Assembly (NCBI GenBank): GCA_029844215.1
Contig: CM056725.1
Location: 58,937,609-59,001,608 of the forward strand
Length of the DNA: 64,000 bases
Direction: 5' to 3'
From: Przewalskia tangutica
Taxonomy: Eukaryota > Streptophyta > Magnoliopsida > Solanales > Solanaceae
The notes under the pieces were generated by a model. It was not told the DNA's origin, made no database searches, and saw only the letters and a list, made by a program, of their open reading frames with translations. A program made the position numbers and the translations under genes. Positions 58,897-64,000 of this stretch are shown here, piece by piece; positions within the stretch are counted from its first letter, which is position 1; each line of letters begins with the position of its first letter.

Positions 58897-61800
58897 TGTT
58901 ACACCCCGTAGTTCCAGAGTATGTTTACGAGGACGTACGTACGAGAATACGACATTAAAATTGGAAAGGAAGAAAGATGTGATTTTTCGACGGAAAAGTT
59001 TCCGGATTTTGTGAAGGAAAAATGTTCGTTAAAGGGAATTGGATTCCCAGTTTTGGTATTCGGACTTTTTGGAATATTTGAGAATTATGGAATTTTATTT
59101 CCGGAATTGGTCACGTGGGGCCCACGGGAGGAATTTACGGTTTGTGGGGCCCACTTTATTTTCGGATTTTTGACATTGCGGATATTTTCGGAAGATGAAA
59201 TATTTTGGGCCGAGTAGGGGCGACACGTGTCACCCTGTGGCCATGTTGGCCGAATGGAGAAGGCAGTGGGACATTTTTTTAGGTGGACAAGTGGCCCATT
59301 TTTGTGGTGGCCACTTGTCCCATTTTTGTGGTAGCCAAATGGTTGGCCAACTACCCACACACATGTACCCCATCCTCACCACACACTTGCCTAGATCTTG
59401 TCCATTGATTTTCCTATAAATACCCCATTGTTTCAAGACTTATTTCATCCACACTTTGAGATTCTAAGTCACAAAATACTCCCCCTTTGTTGAGGTTCTC
59501 GTCCTACTCCCCCCCTTTGTGTAGGAAAAATTCTTCAAGTGTTGGTATAGTCCCAAATACCTTAGCCTAGTATTCCTAGTAGTTTTCCAAAGTTATTTCA
59601 AATATTAAGAGCCCGGAAATACTACTTTATTCCTTTAGTCGCAAAAACGAAGCCCTAGAAAAATCTTCATAGCTTAGATGAAGTGTTAAGAGAAGTTGTT
59701 TAGAAACTTCTAAGGGTTGCTTGGAGCGGGTTGAAGCGTAAGGAAGTGGAGCTAAACGTTGCTCAAGATCGACTTATAAAACTTGGATAATTTTGGGCTT
59801 ATCGAGGTAATGATCTTTGTCCCCCTATTGTAATTGGATATTACATGTTGTAGTAATGTATAGTTGAGTATAATATATGTAGAATGAATATGGATAAGAA
59901 TTGAACTGTATTTATATTGCACTGTATTTACAGTAGACTTGTAGTATTATTGTGGGGCAGTGTTGTACACGTCCAGTTAGACGTGTAACCCCCCTAGGAG
60001 TTGTTGGCTTGGTAGCGGGCCTTGGTAGAGGAGGAGTTTGATGTGGTTACGGGGAGGCTTGCGAATTTTCCGTAGAATAAGGAATCTTGTATCTAGAATT
60101 ATTCTACGAAGAGATCTAGAGGTTGATAGACGTTTTGTGGCCTTTATAGGTTGAAGTACTACGAGTAGCGTATTCTACTTGAAGGGTGGAAAAGGCGAGC
60201 AAGGTTAGAGTACTTTGGAGCGTTTTTCTAATTGTCGATAATCGTCGCGAGGTATGTGAACCTCTTTCTATCCTTTCTAGCATGATATTTGTGAAATATA
60301 TTTAGTGCGGTAGACGCACGTGTGTTTAAAGGAAGTTGATTTTCCTTTTGTGTCCTTGACTTGATTCCAAAGTTAAGTGACTTGTTATGAAACATTAAGG
60401 ACTAGAATTATGTTAAAAAGTTGTAAAATCTCACTCATGAGTAATGGGTGTGTGGTCTTTTAAAGAATAAAGTTATCTTGATTTCGAAAATAAGAATGGG
60501 TTTATCATTGGATTTAAAATGATAACTTGACTTATAAACAACTTAATTTTGGGAAAGGAGAAGTAACTTGATTTAAAGGTATAGGTTACTTGTTTTTAAA
60601 AAGAGTAAGACACTTGGTTTAAAAAGTATATTGCTACTTGACTTTTAAAGGAGAATTATATTAGTAAGTGATTAAAACTATGAACTACGAAACCTTTCGA
60701 AAATAAAAGACTCGAGTAATTGAACTTAGGCAAACTTGGACGTTTGGAAAAGAATGTTGTTACTTGATATTAAAAAGGAAACTGTTTCGGTTTACTTAAA
60801 AAAGATAGTCACTCTAATTTTGATACTACGGGTATCGTGTGACTTTTGTGAAAGAAACGAATCTTTTAAAGAATTAATGTATGAAGTACTTTGGGGTTAA
60901 AACCCGAACTTGTTGTCATAAAATAGAAAGTACCTTGGGTGAATAACTTGACTATGTTGGTTTGTGATAGCCTTGTAATACTTTCTTGATTGGTTTGATA
61001 AGTAATCATGTTATGATGCACGTGTGTTAGTGTCTTATAATGTTTGTGTAAAGGGTTTTCCGCTTGCGTGCTTATGTTGATTAACGATAAGTCGTTTATC
61101 GTTATATTATCACATACCCTCGACTTGATATACCGAGGGCTTGCCACGCGATGCGGGTCTATAACGGCTATGCGGTCTGTGTGACTATGCGGAGCGGCGG
61201 TATGCTCGGGATTGATCATTCGGTGTTTTATCCGTCGCGGGGATGCCACTATGCGGATCGTGTGACTATGCGGTCTATGAGACTATGCGGTGCGGAGTCG
61301 AGGAGAATGCAGGGTTAGCTGCCCCGTCGAGGAATACCTCATGCGAGCCTATGTGTGCTTTATCGCGAGCAGCGGTATGCTCCAGACTGACGCGCACATT
61401 GATACCGACGGCGAGTGGCGGCCGATCATGTGGTGCGGCAGAAAGACCCGTGATATAGTTTTATAGCATTGTTGGTACCGTGGGTTTTAGTAGTCGGCTA
61501 TGCCTTCGTACTTACCGTCACGGTTTTATTATGACACAGTGGGACACGGTGTTCATGTACTCTGGTGTTATTACATCATGTAGGCTGCCGGTGAGGAAGG
61601 TATTCCACGGGCATGATTGATGTGGTGGCGTGAGACCCATTGTTGTATTTGAGTAATGACTTTGAGGCGTGAGTCCACGACTTGAGCGTGTTGATTACAT
61701 ATTGTGTATCGTAAATTGGTTATCATAAATGTCTTACGCTTATATAGACTATTATGATTTCATTTACGTATTTTCGCCACATACTTGGTACTGTTGCATC

Positions 61801-62210
61801 GACCTCGCCGGGCTGCGTTCATGCCGCAGGTAGAGGTACACCAGTCGTCGATCCTCGCTCTTGGGATCACAGTTCAGCGTTTTGGGAAGCTCCATTTCTC
61901 CGGAGGCTTATCTTTGGTATAGTCCCCTGTTGTTGTAGGTACTTACATTCAGGGGTATGGCGGGGCCCTGTCCCGTCGTTGGTGTTGTAAAACTCTTAGA
62001 GGTCTGTAGTCCTGTTGTAAAGTTGGGATGTAACTGTTCATTCTTGAGATATGTATATACTTGCCGAAGGACACTCTTTTATTTGATAAACTGTGTCTCT
62101 TTTACATTGGTTTCATGTCTTGTTTTATATTCCGCTAATTACTCTGATGTATGTCTACTTGGGTGTCCGGGGTAAGGCACCAGTCACGGGCCCGGGTTCG
62201 GGTCGTGACA
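58897..62210 (+). repeat. 5' LTR of element F
   Basis: It contains ACGTACGTAC at 58933-58942, a TATA box at 59415-59422, a TATGCGG-type minisatellite at about 61135-61450, and the same GGAAGCTCC..CCGGAGGCTTATC block as the other LTRs. Its frames, for example 58921-59217 and 60866-61249, are not conserved as coding in sister LTRs. Confidence 0.92.
59415..59422 (+). promoter_or_regulatory. LTR TATA box (element F)
   Basis: TATAAATA, 518 bp into the LTR, in the same context (CCTATAAATACCCC) as B. It is further in than in B because U3 of F carries extra sequence around 59060-59250. Confidence 0.7.
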
Positions 62211-62214
62211 AAAG

Positions 62215-62226
62215 TGGTATCAGAGC
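62215..62226 (+). other. Primer binding site of element F
   Basis: TGGTATCAGAGC starts four bases after the LTR. Perfect initiator-methionine tRNA complement. Confidence 0.95.
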
Positions 62227-62411
62227 AGTTAATCCTCGGAAAGTGTCTCTGAGCCGTATCTAGTAAGTCTTGATTATCGGTGTGTTGTGCACCACACCTA
62301 TAATCGTGAGGCTGCAGGATATTTAGGATTGGTTTCCATTCTTCTCACTCGAGATCGTGCCTTAGACACATGTTATAAGTTGGACTCCTCCGACGTATTC
62401 TTTTCACCGTT

Positions 62412-63670
62412 ATGCCTCTACGCAACCGAGCCCGAAGGGCAAGCGAGGGAGGCTGCGAGTAGAGCACGAGAAGGTTACGAGGCACGGGCGGTCATTATCC
62501 GAGACAGCTCATTCGGGAGTTCACTGCCGCTAGCCCCGTGAGAGTTTAGAGCGTGCGTAGCTACGAGACCACGATACTGAGCCTCTAGTCCTACGGCCGA
62601 GAGCAGAGGATATGAGTTACAAGGAGATGGCCCGATTACTAGCTAGTCCGTGGTAGGAATGAGGACGGACGAGGCCGGTGGTTTCAGCGATGCAAGTAGT
62701 TCACCCTAGATCCGATAGTTTTGAGATTTTGGGACTTCTTGAGTTGCAGTCCACCCGAGTTCTATGGATTGAGAACTGAGGAAGATCCTCAGGAGTTTAT
62801 TCGACAGTTGTAGCGAATCATGGAAGTGATCGAGACCTCAGAGGCATTTCTTACACACTTCGCCTCGGCGATGAGAGAGCTGTGGCGAGATAGATTTAGG
62901 AGGCTGAGGCAGAACGGGCGGACGGTTCGGGAATACAGTATAGAGTTTGACTTATTGGCTCATTATGTCCCCGCTTTAGTGGCAGACATGGAGGATAGAG
63001 TGCACCGATATGTCACAGGACATGACGATTATCTAGCAGAGAGTTGTACAAGAGTAGCTCTTCAGTCAGACATGGACATTGCCGCGTCTGAGCTTACGCG
63101 CAGCGAGAGCGTAGAGATCGACGGACTAACCAAGATCGCCAAGAGGGCGAGAATAGCGGTCATTTGGTAACCTTCGAGCGGACCCTTCAACAGCAGACTA
63201 GTTATGCGCCTCCGCCCGATCTGAGTGGCCCTCCGCGCACTTCGGGGCGTTCGGTATTAAGGAGTTGGTCGAACTCGAGTTTACAGTTCACGATTTACAT
63301 AGGTTCCACGGCCCGGTCGATTTTCCTCGGTGTTCACTATGTGGTAGACGTCATCTCGAAATGTCATCTTTTACTAATGCTTGTTTTACCGGGCCGTCGA
63401 GGCCGTGTGAGAGAGAATGTTCTAGTAGGAGGATACAGTGGGATGACTTAGCCTACAGTCGATTCTTGATTCATGGTTGAGAGAGGAAGGGGTGTTAGCG
63501 GAGAGACCACCCCACCTCGGTATGGCGTTCGCGGTAGGTGTTCTTATGAGGAGTGTCGTGCTACTTGGATAGCTTGTTAGGCTTGCGGTCGGCGGGCCAT
63601 TTGCGAGAAATTGTCCGAGCAGTGGCGCGGATGTTACGACTCGACTTTCGGGATCAATGGTGGTTCATCA
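62412..63670 (+). pseudogene. gag relic of element F with retrotransposon-gag core
   Basis: The ATG at 62412 matches the gag starts of A and B. The gag core is readable from about 62755: SPPEFYGLRTEEDPQEFIRQL, a stop (TAG at about 62812), then an open 116-codon segment from 62820 with REYSIEFDLLAHYVPALV, MEDRVHRYVTGHDDYLAES and ALQSDMDIAASE. These are typical of Ty3/gypsy gag. A CSLCGRRH-type motif near 63340 and a second, frame-shifted knuckle near 63570-63620 follow. In a working copy this would assemble the particle and bind RNA. A stretch between EAF and LTHFASAM seems shorter than usual for the family, suggesting an internal deletion. Not functional as read. Confidence 0.75.
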
Positions 63671-64000
63671 CCGTCAGAAGTTATCGCCACAGAGCAGGAT
63701 TTGATTAGAGCGACAAAGGGAAAGTAAGGCAGTAGTTACAGAGATATCTTCATCCTTAAGAGACTTGTTTAGATCGTTATGGTAGATACATGTGGAGTGC
63801 TATGTTCGGTTAGCATTGTGTAAGTTGTGATAATTCCATGGGTAGTGTGAGGTGGAAGTGGTAACTTTCATGACGTGAACTGGTAAGATTGTTCCGGATC
63901 GGGGAACGAGAGTTTAGTACGAGGTGGGTCGGGTTGAGGCCATATCGCGAGTCAACCCGCAGCCCGGAGTGTGGTGGGGTCAGTTTGAGGTGGTCCCGCT
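63671..64000 (+). other. Start of internal module of element F, running off the window
   Basis: From about 63880 this matches the B module (ATTGTTCCGGATCGGGGAAC), including the palindrome region near 63946-63962, here CGCGAGTCAACCCGCAG and so imperfect. Coding for protease or reverse transcriptase might lie further right; none is visible here. Confidence 0.6.

Larger units (their letters stand above)
58897..64000 (+). mobile_element. Element F: long-LTR Ty3/gypsy-type retrotransposon, right edge truncated
   Basis: 5' LTR 58897-62210 (TGTTACACCCCG to GGGTCGTGACA, 3314 bp), primer site at 62215-62226, then gag and the beginning of the internal module up to the window end. The five bases before it are GTCTG; the partner is out of view. 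Its LTR start resembles S1 more than B. It retains more of the gag core than B or E, so it may be closer to a parental form, though still broken. Confidence 0.9.

Noticed and set aside
60866..61249. 127-codon minus frame in the LTR of F
   Set aside because: It overlaps a minisatellite, is antisense to the element, has no recognisable domain, and is not open in the LTRs of B or E.
1..64000. A new defence, biosynthetic or regulatory system
   Set aside because: All recognisable coding sequence belongs to known transposon classes or a broken host-gene fragment; nothing forms a plausible multi-gene system.

Overview
This window is repeat-dense nuclear DNA of a flowering plant, probably a eudicot. 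The evidence is plant-type Ty1/copia, Ty3/gypsy, Mutator-like, LINE and miniature DNA transposons, tRNA-iMet-type primer sites, and a decayed fragment resembling a plant exostosin-family (arabinosyltransferase-like) gene. I see no intact host gene, tRNA, rRNA, CRISPR array or prokaryotic feature. Most of the sequence is retrotransposon, and the coding relics carry stops and frameshifts.

The dominant component is a group of related Ty3/gypsy elements with very long LTRs (about 3.0-3.6 kb). Their ends are TGTTAYACCCCG and GGGTCGTGACA. Three copies have both LTRs at least partly in view: A (1-9003, minus, cut by the left edge), B (9081-18115, plus, TSD CTTAC) and E (46026-55607, minus, TSD CTTCA). 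F (58897-64000, plus) is cut by the right edge. Solo LTRs are S1 (20233-23648) and G (30618-33602, TSD CCGTT). Further LTRs are C1, C2, C' and D. In A, B and E the internal region is only about 2.6 kb. It keeps a primer site, the start of gag, an unassigned shared module, traces of the integrase C-terminal end (B and E) and a polypurine tract, but no protease or reverse transcriptase. They look like non-autonomous derivatives.

The layout is two nested stacks around an older core. Left stack: copia fragment K (25713-26720) is interrupted by LTR C2, C2 by LTR C1, and C1 by A, B and S1. Right stack: a LINE ORF1-like relic and its 3' repeats (40988-42524) are followed by LTR C', interrupted by D, which is interrupted by E (in its LTR) and F (in its internal region). 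The core (26.7-42.5 kb) holds a second copia element H (about 27.4-35.3 kb, minus) whose integrase is split by solo LTR G, then the arabinosyltransferase-like gene fragment (35589-36415), a Mutator-like transposase lacking its catalytic core (36930-38270), a TTA-flanked miniature transposon (39133-39924) and the LINE relic.

Within the long LTRs a TATA box sits about 400-500 bp from the 5' end, so most of each LTR should be transcribed leader. That leader carries copy-specific minisatellites (39, 47, about 52, 57, about 81 and about 84 bp units). I found no convincing new defence, enzymatic or regulatory system. The points most worth checking are the non-autonomous family with its conserved internal module, the LTR-into-LTR nesting, the minisatellite turnover, and clustered small indels that may be base-calling artefacts.
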